Source: Halicephalobus mephisto
Taxonomy: Eukaryota > Nematoda > Chromadorea > Rhabditida > Panagrolaimidae
Assembly: GCA_009193035.1 (NCBI GenBank)
Contig: SWDT01000147.1
Location: 1 to 64,000, forward strand
Direction: 5' to 3'
DNA: 64,000 nt
The translations under genes were made by a program, and so were the position numbers. Positions 27,336 to 40,500 of the stretch are shown in pieces; the stretch's first letter is position 1, and each line of letters opens with the position of its first letter. The notes under the pieces were generated by a model. It saw nothing but the letters and a program-made list of their open reading frames with translations, was not told the origin of the DNA and made no database searches.

Positions 27336-30300
27336 TCAACTACGGGGTCGGGGTTCCTTGGTGGATGGCTCAGGGGGCTTAGCTGGGGCAATTTGTCCCT
27401 GAAATTTCGGAAAATCTTAAAAATTGATTTTTAAGAATTTAAAAAAAATCCAAAAATTAATTTTTAATATTCTTAAAAATTGGAAATTTTAGGAAATCAA
27501 AAATACCCCGGAGAACCCTTATGTTTTCAGATATACAGTAACCAGAGGATTTTAAATTTAACAATAATTTTAAACATTTTTATTTTAGTCAATTTCGAAA
27601 TTACTGATTTCTTTTCCGGATGTGGAGGTACATGAACGATCGCCTGAGGCAATCGTCTTTGAAAATCCCACGAAATCCAGAAAAACCAACTTTTCCTGAG
27701 GCTGTTTCCAAAAATCAACTTTTTAGTTATCAATAAAAATGTTCAAAAATTAACATTAAAAAAACCAAAAATTTTCGAATTTTACAGTATTCCATTAGTT
27801 TCTTCGAATTCAAAAAAACTTCTTATTTTAAATCCTAAAACACTCAAAAAAATCCTTATTTCATCTTCAAAAAACCTTTTTCAACCTGAAAACTTCCACT
27901 TTTTCAATTCCAAAACCACTCTTACCCAACCCCTGCATCCAACAAACAACCCCAAAAATCAACTCATCAACAATGGATCAAAAATCAAACGAACCTTATC
28001 TGGACCCATCTCGAGAGACCCGTGGGACAAATGTTCCTGTTTTCAAATTTACAAAAACAATCAATCAAAAATACTATTGTAAAAAACGAGCACAATCATC
28101 AAGGCGACCCTTTCAGGAATGAAATGAAAATTCCCAACTGCAAATTATCACGAAGATCCAAATCAATAATCAAGTATCGTACTATTTCGAAAGACATTTC
28201 ATGCATAAGAATTCCGTACAGTAAAATGATGATTCATCGACGGTCCTGGAGGTGGTGGTGGAAGTCTATTGTTACCATTAGTTGGATATTGATAGTTACT
28301 ACTTTGTGACTAAAAAAACTAATTTTAACTAATAAAAAAATTCAAAAAATATACCGAACTTTGTCGATTTCTGTTCATTTTTTGTTTTTTACTCCACATT
28401 TCATGACAATCTTGATTTGTTGGAAGAGTAGGCGGGGGTATTTTCCTCATGTCCACATGCTGGAGCCATCTATGATTCAGGACGTCTGTTGCACTCGGCC
28501 TTTTGCTTGGATCCAGACTTAACATTTTATCCAGCAGATCCAACGGCAATGAAGGGATATTAGGTGCGCTGAAAATCACAACTAAATTTTTTCTTTCACA
28601 ACAATAAACAAACAAATGATCTTTCAAAATCCTTGGATAGTATCTAAACTTGATATTATGAGCATAAGGCAGGGAATTCATCGTCGGCCACGTTTCTCCC
28701 GAAGGACTGCCACATATTTGCGTAATTAGATCAATCATCGCTGTTTCGCTATTTCCAGGAAATATCGGCTTTTTTATAAATAATTCTCCCAAAATACATC
28801 CAATACTCCATATATCCACCGCTGGTCCGTAGAGTTCAGCTCCAAGTAGCAGTTCCGGGGGTCTATACCACAGTGTAATCACCCGATTCGTGTACAACCT
28901 TTCAATATTCTTATGATACAACCGTGCCAGTCCAAAATCCGCCAGTTTAATCTCACCTCTGAAAATGAAAACCATTAAAAATCACAAAACCAAGTCATAC
29001 CTGTTATTCAGAAGGATATTAGAGCACTTGATATCTCTGTGGAGGAAATTTTTCGCATGACAATGTTCCAAACCAAGCATTAATTGTTTGAAAAAAAGAC
29101 CAACATGATCTTCATTAAATTCCACTAGCTTCGATTCTATAAGTCCATGCAAATCGTGGGGCATGTATTCAAAGACCAAATAGAATGCTTCTGAAGTAGG
29201 AATATTATTACCGTAACCAATTTAGAAATTACCTGGCTCGCTCTTCCGGTCGTCTACCACGACGTCCATCAATTTGATGACATTTTCGTGGTCAAGTTGT
29301 CGCAAAATTTTGATTTCTCGTATAGCAGTTATTGGAAAACCATCTTTTTCGTTCTCTAATCTGACTTTCTTCAAAGCCACAAGTTCCTTGGTTCGCTTGT
29401 CGACGGCTTTGTAAACTTTCCCATAGGTTCCTTCTCCAACAGCAGTGAGAATATCGTAGTTCGTAATAACTCCATAACCCCAGTCGTCATGAACACGTGG
29501 CAACTTGGCTTTGTTTTTAGGACTGAAATGATCAGTAAAAACAATACTCTCACAAAACATAAAAATTAGCATTGTTACGAAATTGTCTAGACATGAAATT
29601 TCAGAACTTGGTACGAACTATAATAACCTATGGGACGATTTTGGTTTAACGTGGTCACTTCGTAATCCTATGCTTTAGAGATCGATGATATATAAAAATT
29701 CAAAAATAAGTTCCCAAGGAATTTTCTCAGCGAAAATTTTTAAGTTTTTAGAAACTAAAATATTCTACGTGAGAATTTCCATCTTGCGCAATGGTAATTT
29801 TGAAATTGACTTTTTAGAAATATTCTAAATCTCTAAAAATCCTCAAATCAATGCTATGTAAGGTACGTAACTCTATCTACCCTCGAAGGTTGATTTTCAT
29901 ATATAAAAGTACCAACAGAAATCCGAAAAATCTCAACCGAAACCAAAGTGCTCCTTCGAAAATAATTTTTTTGTAATCAAAAATTAACTTACATTGGTCT
30001 TTTCTGTATCCTCCTGTAGGCTGTCGGTAGATTGGAAGTTCCTGGAGCTTGTTCATCGATTGCCATTTCCTCAGGTGGTGGTAAAGGAGGGGGTGGAGGC
30101 GGGGGGACGAAGAAATTCGAGAACATCATAGGAAAAACCGGCGGAGGAGGGAAGGGGGGAGGGGGCAGGAACCCGATCTGTGGTGGAGGGGTAGGAACCG
30201 CGGTAGAGTTGAAACTAGGAACCGGAGCTGTAGCAGGAGGTAACGGCGGGGGTTGAACTACGGGAGATCTGACGGGCTGAGGTGATGGATTCGGGGTTGA

Positions 30301-30520
30301 CGAACTTCTGGACCTTGGAGTTGAACGTCTTCTTCCTGCGATTTCTGTCTCTATCATATCTGTCCCTTCTTCTAGACGGTCTTCTGTCGTAATCACGATC
30401 CCGATGTCGGCGATCACGGTCTCTCGATCGACTTCTTCGTCTTCTGTCTCTCCTCGGAGATCTGGACCTCGATGAAGGACTTCTAACAGGCGAACGCGTT
30501 CTCGATCGAGATCGCCGCAT
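27336..30520 (-). CDS. cdk-12: Cyclin-dependent kinase 12 orthologue
   Basis: Phosphorylates the C-terminal repeats of RNA polymerase II with cyclin K. Exon 1 (30520-29993) encodes an Arg/Ser-rich head ([19 protein letters not shown]), then a Pro-rich segment ([11 protein letters not shown]). Kinase exons: 29522-29233, 29190-29001, 28958-28614, 28568-28355. They contain [19 protein letters not shown], the PITAIRE helix, [44 protein letters not shown] and GCILGELF. A 45-nt in-frame intron (28613-28569) has no stop, so it can look coding. Tentative phase-0 tail exons: 28309-28220, 28036-27995, 27643-27605 ([13 protein letters not shown]) and 27398-27336 (ends KEPRPRS). Within exon 1 the RS and Pro parts lie in different frames (+1): either a 61-nt intron (GTGATT..ATCGCAG, about 30404-30344) or a one-base error. 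TTTTCAG sits directly before the ATG. Confidence 0.9.
29523..29992 (-). repeat. Intron-repeat family copy, cdk-12 intron 1
   Basis: Read on the minus strand: TTTTATATATGAAAATCAAC, GGGTAGATAGAGTTACGTAC, TTACCATTGCGCAAGATGG, TTCTCACGTAGAATATTTTA and ACAATTTCGTAA, close to the acceptor. It is inverted on the chromosome but sense to its own host gene. Confidence 0.75.
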
Positions 30521-30527
30521 CTGAAAA
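30521..30527 (-). promoter_or_regulatory. Probable trans-splice acceptor of cdk-12
   Basis: TTTTCAG on the minus strand abuts the ATG. No upstream exon is visible, so a spliced leader joined directly to the start codon is the simplest reading. Confidence 0.5.
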
Positions 30528-31575
30528 CCACAAATTAACAAACAATAATAAATAAAACCGCAAACGTTACATAAACTCGCGCAATCGATTCCGGCAAAGA
30601 AATCCAAATAAACCACAATTTTACGTTTTTCTTGCTCGAAAATGTGTTTTTTCTGGCGCATTTTGTTGCAAGTCTGTAAAAATTGCAGTAAATTATTTGG
30701 TAAAGTTTTTGCGATGAAAAATTTTATATGAATGACAGAAAAAGGAAACGAAAAAGAAAAAAGAATCAACACGCGTTGTTCGTCCTGTCTATTCGTGTCA
30801 AGAATCATGAAAAGGAACCGAGGAGAACTTCAAAAATTTCACTCATTTATTTGATTTATATATTTATATTTCTTTTTAGACATTATTATATTTAATGAAA
30901 TTACTCAATGACGCAAAATTTTATATGAGGAACAAAAATTAAAAAGAAAAAATACAATAAAAACGAGTTATTCGCCGTAATTTTCGTGTTGAGAATTCTG
31001 AAGACCATTAGGAACTTTGACAGTTCCATTTATTTAATTTTCACATTATGTTTTATAAAATTATTTATAAATGAAAAATTTTATATGAAGAACAAAAATG
31101 AAAAAGAAAAAATTAGAATAAAAACGAATTATTCGTCGTAATTTTCGTGTCGATAATTTTTTGAAAAACTCCTACTCGTTTATTTAATTTCTGTATTTAC
31201 CTATTTTCAAAATATTGTTATTTTTAATGTATATTCATATATCAACAAAAAACGTCAATTTTATTTATACCATTTAATAAAATTATTTTTTTACTTTTCT
31301 ACGCAATCGAGGACAGATTTTCCTTTCTGAAGTCAGAAATACTTTTTGTTCACTTGGAAAATATGATTTCGTAATTTTTTTAGTTTGTAATTATTTTTAG
31401 TTTTTTATTTTTTTTATTTTTTATTTTTTTTATTTTTTATGATTCATGATTTTCAGCGGTGGTCTGGTCGGTTCGTCCTGTGACGAAAGGTCAGTTGCAA
31501 GTCTGCCAGCCGTGGCTCTGTTGCCAACCTTCTGGCCAAGTCTTTCTTTTGCATTTCGATATATGAAGTCCTCCA
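30528..31575. promoter_or_regulatory. Divergent intergenic region, cdk-12 / ABC transporter
   Basis: About 1 kb between divergent starts. 30.70-31.15 kb holds three copies of a repeat of about 190 bp with AAAATTTTATATGA(A/G)GAACA and TTCGTCGTAATTTTCGTGTC. GATTTTCAG near 31456 may be a trans-splice acceptor for the transporter, giving a roughly 120-nt leader before the ATG. A run of T-rich TTTTTATTTTTT units lies at 31.39-31.44 kb. Confidence 0.5.
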
Positions 31576-34500
31576 ATGTTCGGCAAGATACCCTTATTTG
31601 CACCGTCAACTAGTGAACTGTTCGAGTTTTGCGGATTCAACGAAAGTGGTTCGGATTTCTTCTCGAAATATGTTGTTGAAACAGCTTCGAAAACCATAAC
31701 TCCATGTGCGGAGTTGGCATTTGTTTCGTCAGAGCAGTTTTTGTTACTTTTTTTGACTGTAATTCATTTGGTAGAATGGGTGAGTTAGTTGATATATAAA
31801 TTTCTAGGTTAACGTGAAGTTTTCAAAATTAATACATGTTGAAAATTTTCGATATATGATTTTTAAAATTCTTTTCATATATGATTTCTTTCAATGAGTA
31901 ATTTCTTAAATTAATTGATTATAATTCTTTAAAATTAATGATATGTAAGTTCCTAAGTTGATTGATATTTAATTTTCGGAATTAATTTTTAATTTTTTCG
32001 ATATATAACTTTTTGAAATTACTTTATTTATAATTTTTTACTTTGATCGATATTTGAATTTTCGAAGTTGATACATAATTTCCGACTTTTTTGATATATG
32101 GCTTTTTAAAATTAATTTATATGTTTTTAAAATTAATTGATATATGATTTTAAATTTTTTCGATATATAACTTTTTGAAATTACTTTATTTATAATTTTT
32201 TACTTTGATCGATATTTGAATTTTCGAAGTTGATACATAATTTCCGACTTTTTTGATATATAGCTTTTTAAAATTAATTTATGTTTTTTAAATTAATTGA
32301 TATATGGTTTTTAATTTTTCGATATATAACTTTTTGAAATTACTTTATTTATAATTTTTTACTTTGATCGATATTTGAATTTTCGAAGTTGATACATAAT
32401 TTTCGTTTTTTCGATATATGGCTTTTTAAAATTAATTTATATGTTTTTAAAATTAATTGATATATGATTTTTAAAGCTTTTTTACAATTTTCTGAAATTT
32501 ATTCAAATTTTCCAGAAAAGAGCTCCGCCGTTGCCGAATAAATCGATCGTTGGAATTACTTGTTTCAAATTTTTCACGGCTTTGCTGAGTTCCGGGATTC
32601 TGATCGGGTTAATTGTTCTTTCTGAATTCACGAAGTACACCCAATTGACCGTGTACATCATAGAGTACTCCATCGTGGCCTTGGTTTGGACTATTTTTGG
32701 ATCGATTTGGTTTTTTTCAATCAAGAATAATCAGTGAGTTTTCGATATGTGGATTTTCAAAATCCCGGGATTGCAGATGGAGGAAATCTTCTTGGTTAAC
32801 TTTCTGCTACAGTTTCGTTTCCAAGTCTTTCGTCGTAATTTTGGTCCCTCGATGGCAGAGATACGGATTTTCCGATCCTCGGACTTATTTGCTCGTGGTT
32901 ACTGTAGCCGTTCACTTTCTGAATTACGTCGGGTACTTCGTCGAGTGGCGAATCCGCAAAAATTTGAACAACTTCGAAAATCTCGACAACGATTACCGTA
33001 ATCTAGAGGATACTGTAGACGAAGGAGCTTCATTTTTCAGTAGATTATTTTTCTGGTGGGTAAATCCCCTTGTGAAAAAAGGATATGAAGGCCGACTGAA
33101 AGGCATCGAGAATCTTTTTCCATTACCCCCAAGTCTAAGAGTGGAAACGGTAGAAAAAAAATTCTTCGAATCAGCCCCGAGCTACTACACAGACGGATTA
33201 GAGTTCTCATTGCCTCGGGCACTGTTCAATGCCTTTGGGATCAAGTACTTGTCCTTGGGGATATTGAGGCTACTCGGAGATTGTTTTTCTTTTGCCGGCC
33301 CTATTTTGCTGCATTACCTGGTGACGGAACTGGAGGATGGAGATCAAAAAGTAAGTTTTCACAATTACTACTATTACGGTAACTTTGCTAAAATCTTATT
33401 GTATTTTCTACTTGATACGAGTTAAGTCCCTGAAGTTACGGTAGGAGTTTATTTTTTTCGAATTTTTGCAACTTTATGATCATTAAGCTGTACGAAAGTT
33501 GCTCCCCTTCCATTCGCGCTGGTTTCGAAATATTTTTTAATGTTTTTAAATAGATATATGAACTTGGTCCAATTACAGAAAGTTGATATAAAAACGAAAA
33601 AATCTTACGAAAGAGGGGGAAATATAGCTAGGGACCAACCGTCGTACAACTCAGGTTTCTACTTGGAGCAACACGCGAGCTAGGTCCCACCGCGAAAGTC
33701 CCTGAAGTTACGGTACCAATCCGCTCGTTATTTTCGAATTTTTCTGCAATTTCGAAATCCAAAGAAATCACTAAACTTGAGCTAAATTTTTAAAAATTAC
33801 TTTCAATTTGATTTATTTTTTCAGTCTTATGGGTACTACTTCTCTTCCTTGATGCTGATCACTTCTTTCCTTTCTGCTCTTTGTGATTTCAATTTCAACT
33901 TTTATGTGAACAAGATAAGTCTGAAAATCCGATGTGCTACAGTAACTGCTCTGTACGACAAACTCCTCCGAGTTCCGAGCTGCAGATTATCGAAATCCTT
34001 CTCTGCAGGACAATTGATCAACTTCATGTCGACAGATGTGGACAGAATCGTTAATTTTTTCAATTCATTCCATGCTTTGTGGAGTTTGGTGTTCAAATTA
34101 GGTGTAGCTTTGTACTTACTGTACAGAGAAGTCGGATTAGCTTTTCTGTCTGGATTTGGAGCAGCTTTATTAATGGTACCGTTGAATTTATGGATTACTT
34201 TTAAAATTGGAAGTATGTCTGCGAAAATTATGAATTACAAAGACCAAAGAATGAGAGTAAGTTCTTTAATATCAATTTTTATTAAATTTTCCACTTTTTA
34301 AAACTTAATTTTTAATTTTTTTAAAAATTTTCCACTTTTTTAAACTTAAAAATTAATTTTGAAATTTTTTTTAGTTTTTTGTTTTTATTAAATTTATTTT
34401 TTTATTAGTTTTTTACTTTTTAGCTGATAACAGAGACAATGAGAGCGATTCGGACGGTGAAATTATCCAACTGGGAACGTTACTTCGAAGAAAGAATAGA

Positions 34501-37500
34501 CAAAATGCGGTCGAAAGAACTGAAGTACCTCTCCAGAAGGAAGTACCTAGATGCCATCTGTGTCTATCTGTGGGCTTCAGCGCCGGTTCTGATTACGATC
34601 ACTATCCTATCGACGTATACTGTATTGATGCATGAGAAGTTAACAGCAGCTAAGGTTTTCACAAGTTTGTCGTTGATCAATATTCTGATATCTCCCTTGA
34701 ATGCCTTGCCTTGGGTCCTGTTGGCTATGGTGGAGGCGTATGTCTCGAACAGAAGAATCGGGAAGTTTTTCGATCTGGAAAATATCGACATGCATTCGTT
34801 GTATGGATTAGTCGAAAAAGACGGGAAAATGCTGGAAATAGAAAAAACTGGCTTCAATTGGGGCGACAAAAGTCACAGTGTTAAAAATATAGATATCACT
34901 GGAGATCAAGTAAGTTTTATTTTAAAAGTAAAATAAATCCTTGGTGGGGGTTTTTAGATGTAGTTTCATATATGGAAATTAATCCTAGAGGGCTATGCAT
35001 TCTATGTAATTTTGTTTTAGAAATCTTTAAATTCATTTAAGAAGGATATACTTTAAAAAGTTAATTAGGAAATCGCCTAAGATTACGAAAAGTGGGAATT
35101 GTCACGTAGACTGCTTTTTTTCTAAAAAGTTCGAAAAGTTGTATCGAGACGATTTTTAAAAATATTCATATGGTTGATTTCGAAATTGTGTAAAATTACA
35201 AAATAACCACGGAAAATCGAAATTGTCACGTGGACTGCTTTCTAAAAAGTTTGGAAATTCTCCTCGAGACAATTTCATAAAAAGTTCATGTAATTTCCAA
35301 TTTAGGGTTCGATTGTTGGGATTATTGGGCCTGTTGGATCTGGAAAATCAACCTTGTTGCTTGGTGTCCTGGGGGAGACGGAAATAGATCTTCCAAGTAC
35401 GGTGCTGCCGGAACAAGGAGGGATCAGGATTCCCCAAAGATGCATAAACGAAGGTTTTGCTTATGTCGGACATGATTGTTGGCTGAGAAGAGGCAGTGTC
35501 AAGGAAAATATTCTTTGTGGATCTGAATTCCAGGCTCATAGATATAATTCTGTCATCAGAGCAACTGCACTGGATCATGACATTGAAAAAATGCCAAACA
35601 AAGATGAATATTTAATTGGAGACGAAGGAACTACCTTGAGTGGAGGTCAAAGGGCAAGACTGGCATTGGCAAGAGCTTTGTATCAGGTACGGTGGGGATT
35701 TTAAAAAGAAGATAATTTTCATGAGATTACTTGAGTACCTGTCAGTATTTTCATATATGAAAATTAATCCTAGAAAGTAGATAGAGAGTTATATCTTAGG
35801 TAATTATGATTTAAAAGTTTTTAAATTAACTTAGAAAGTAGTTTGGGAAATTACGAAATCACCATTGCGCAAGATGGATATTGTCATGTAAGCTAATTTC
35901 TAAATAGTTCAGAAAATTCCCTTCGAGACAGTTTTCTAAAAAATTCATATACAATTTCTACAATACATGAATGATAAATTACGTAAAATTACGAAATCAC
36001 AGTTCTCATGTAGATTGGTTTCTAGAAATTCTCTTTGAGGCGATTTTAGGGAAAGTTTATATATAATTTTTACAATATTTGCACTTTTAGGATGCTGATA
36101 TATATCTACTGGATGATCCATTTGCTTCACTTGATTCTAAAGTCGCTAAATTTGTTTGGGATAATTGTATCGAAAAACTCTTGAAAAACAGAGGAAAATT
36201 GGTCTTGATCGCGACGCATCACACGGAATACCTCTCTCGAGCCGACCAGGTTATCTGTCTGGATGTAGATGGCCACATGGTGAAATCGGGATCGCCACAA
36301 GAAGTCCTAAATTCAGAAGAAGCAGTAACAGTTCAAGATGGAATTTGTCAAGTGAACGAGAATTCAGAAGTCCCGTTTGATTCAGCAGAACCTGTGGGAA
36401 TTTCGGAAGAAGAAAGTCGAGCTGGAACGGTGAAATTGGGTGTTTATAAATCATACCTAAATTCGGCAGGATATTTTTTGTCTTTTTTAATCGCAGTATC
36501 TATTGTTTTAATGCAAATTTCGAAAAATTTATCCGATGCTTGGCTGAGTAAGTGGACTGTGAACGGATCGATGTCAGGTGGAGATAATTTCTCGATCCTG
36601 GATACCAAAGACGACTCTTATCCTCTCGGATCTCTCAAGGAAATCCCCCTAAAAGAAGATGAATGGGAAAGAACGAAATTTTTCTTACTTGTTTATCTCG
36701 GATTAGTGGCCTTCAATACAGTATTGACGTTAATCAGAGCATTTTTATTCGCTTTTGGAGGTATCATATCTGCCAGGAATCTCCACAAGGACTTACTGTC
36801 TACAGTATTAAGAGTAAGTTAAATATGTTTTAAAAAGTTATTTTAGGTAATTTTTTACACTAAATTTTAGTTACAAAAAAAGTAATTTCGAGATTTTTAG
36901 GATTTTTAAATATAGTTCCATATATGGAAATCAATCCTAAAAAGTAGACAGGGTTGTGTACCTTGTGTAATTTTAATTTAGAAATTTTTAAATATAGTTC
37001 CATATATGGAAATCAATCCTAAAAAGTAGACAGGGTTGTGTACCTTGTGTAACTTTAATTTTAAAAGTTTTAAATTTGTTTAAAAAGAATATAATTCTAA
37101 AAGGTGAATTACGAAATAACCATCACGGAAAATCAAAATTCTCACGTAGGCTGATTTCTAAAATGTTTGAAAATTCCCCTCGAAACAATTTTTCTAAAAT
37201 GTTCATATACCGTTTTTACAACATATGATTTTGAAATAATTATCAAATAAAATCAAAATTGTCACGTAAAATATTTCTTAAAAACTAAAAATTCCTCTTG
37301 AGACAATTTTGTAGGTTTTTGAACTTATAGTAATTTTTTTATCATATTCGAAGACAAATTACCTAACAATCTGGTTACTGTATTTTAGGTAGTTTTGAAT
37401 TTGAAGATTTCCAAAATTTTTTATCGAAGAATATTCAACTTGGAATATATTTATTTTTAATTATCTTTTAGTCCAAAATAGCCTGGTGGGATGAAACACC

Positions 37501-40500
37501 CTGGGGCAGAGTTGTGAACAGATTATGCTCGGACATATACACTATCGATGATTCATTGCCGTTCCAATTGAACATCTGTCTGGCTTCGTTGGTCAACTTG
37601 ATTGGAGCGTTAATTTTGACTTCTGTTGCGTTACCGTTGTTGATCCCGTTTGTAGTGGGATTATTTATTATTTATTACTTTATTCAGGTTGGTTTTTTTT
37701 ATTTCGAGAAAAATTACTTTTAATAAGGGGTTTTTAGGATGTTGAGATATAGTTTCATATATGAAAATTAATCCTAGAAAGTAGATAGAGAGTTATATCT
37801 TAGGTAATTATGATTTAGAAGTTTTTAAATTAAATTAGAAAGTAGTTTGGAAAATCACGAAATCACCATTGCGCAAGATGGAAATTGTCACGTAAGCTAA
37901 TTTCTAAATAGTTCGAGAAATTCCCTTTGAGACAGTTTTCTAAAAAATTCATATACAATTTCTACAATACATGAATGGTAAATAGTGTAAAATTACTATT
38001 GCACAAAACCACAATCCTCACGTAATATATTCTATTGCTAAAGAGCTCGAAAATTCATGTCAAGGTAATTTTATTAACAGTTCATATATAATTTTTATAA
38101 TACATAATCGATTACGAAATAATCATCATGCAAAACCGAAATTTTGTCATTTTTGTTTCTAACAAGTTCTGGAAATTCCTCTCAGGACAGTTTCGTATTT
38201 GAAATTTATTATTCGTTTTCGCAATAGCGTGATTATTAAATAATAATATTTCAGAGGTACTACAGATACACTACTTGTGAAGTGAAAAGATTGACTTCTT
38301 TATCGCTTTCTCCTCTTTATAGTCACATAACGGATACTGTAACTGGATTGGTGACGATTAGAGCTCATAGATTTGTGGAAAGGTTCACAAATATCCTCAA
38401 GGATAAACTAGACCAGAATTTGATCGCTCAGTTCTCAAATTTAGCAGCTTCTCAGTGGTTGTCGGTGAGACTCCAATTGTTGGGAGTAATAATGGTTTCT
38501 GCGATATCTTTCATGTCTGTGTTCGAGATTCGACTTCATTATGTGGAATCCGGCTTGGTTGGATTAGCGATAACTTACGCTTTGTCGATGAATAATCTTC
38601 TGAATTCACTTTTGTGTTCTTTCATTGACACTGAAAAAGAATTAGTTGCTGTGGAGAGGGTTGTGGACTACATTGAAGATGTTCCGAAAGAAGATTCAAA
38701 TCCGCAACAAGAAAATGTGGATAAATTTTTAGTAAGTTTTTTTTTGAAATTTATTTTAGATTTTTTTGGTTTTTTTGACATAGGGAAATTAATATTGTTA
38801 GGTTTTTGTAAAAAGTATCTAGAATAAGGTAATTGAACTTGTTAATTGTGAATTTGAAGTTGGAGTTAGGAATTAATTTTTTGAATTTTTATTAAATGAA
38901 AATCGATTTTATTTTCTTCAATGATTTTTTTTTTGAGATTTTTGACTTTTTTAAATACTAATTTTTGAAGTTATGCCTTAAGGGGATTTTGAAGGTTAGT
39001 TTTTGGATTTGATTTGAGATTCAGGATCCTTGATTTTTGAATTTTAGGTTTTAGATTTTTATTAAATGAAAATCGATTTTATTTTCTTCAATGATTTTCA
39101 TTTTTTGAGATTTTTGACTTTTTTAAATACTAATTTTTGAAGTTATGCCTTAAGGGGATTTTGAAGGTTAATTTTCTGTTTTCATGTGATTCTGAATCTG
39201 CAAGTTCTATTGTCTTTTAAAACACTAAAAATCAAAGATATTTGGAATTTTTAAATTTAATTTTTTAGTATTGCCGAACTATCAAAGGAAAAATTGATTT
39301 TGCATGTGTGTCACTACGTTATGGATCTGGATTGCCTTGGGCATTGAAAAATGTGACTTTTAGTATTGATCCAGGACAACGTGTGGCGATTATTGGAAGA
39401 ACAGGAGCGGGAAAATCGAGTATTTTTCAAGCTTTAACAAGAGCACATGGAATTGAAACAGGAAAAATTTTCATAGATGGAACGATAGATCTTATGTCTT
39501 TGAATCTAAAAGCTGCAAGATCTATTTTTGGAATTGTTACTCAAAGTCCATTTATTTTCAGTGGTACTGTAAAAGAAAATTTTTCTGTTAATTCTCAAGT
39601 ATCGGATATTGAAATTATCGAAATTATTCAGAAAGCCGGATTGGGAGATTGGTTGAGAAGAGTCGGCGGATTAAATGCGGAAGTCGTCGAAGGAGGATCT
39701 AATTTTTCGTTTGGAGAAAAACAAATAATATGTTTTTGCAGACTTATTCTCAGTAAACCTAAGGTTAGTTTTTTAAATAAGAAATATATTTTTGACAAGA
39801 TATATGGATGTTAGGTGTGATTTTTAGGATGTTCAGAGGTAGTTTCATATATGGAAATTAATTCAAAAAAGTAGAAGATTATGTATCCTGTATATCTTAA
39901 TTTAGGAAATTCTAGATCTATTTAGGAAGGATATACTTCTAAAAAGTTAATTAGGAAATCGCCTAAGATTACGAAAAGTGGGAATTGTCACGTAGACTGT
40001 TTTTTTTCTAAAAAGTTCGAAAAGTTGTATCGAGACGATTTTTAAAAATATTCATATGGTTGATTTCGAAATTGTGTAAAATTACAAAATAACCACGGAA
40101 AATCGGAATTTTAGGCCATTTTCATTTCTAAAAAGTCCGAAAATTCCCCTCGAGACAAATTTATAAAAAGTTCATATATAATGTTCCACATATGGATGAT
40201 TTTAAAATTGTGTAAAATTACAAAATAACCACGGGAAATCGAAATTGTCACGTAGACTGCTTTCTAAAAAGTCCGGAAATTCCCCTCGAGACTACTTTGA
40301 GGAAAATGTATTTTTGATTTTTTATATATTTTTTTAGATTGTTTTGATAGATGAAGCGACAGCACATCTAGATGATCAAACTCATCAGGTACTTAACAGA
40401 CTTCTGAGAGATATCCTTCCGACGACTACGGTGATATCCGTCATGCATAGATTGAGTGATCTAAGTGAATTTGATACGGTGATTGAGATGTCGAACGGGA

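Noticed and set aside
30032..30256. Gly-rich plus-strand frame
   Set aside because: Antisense of the cdk-12 proline-rich segment.
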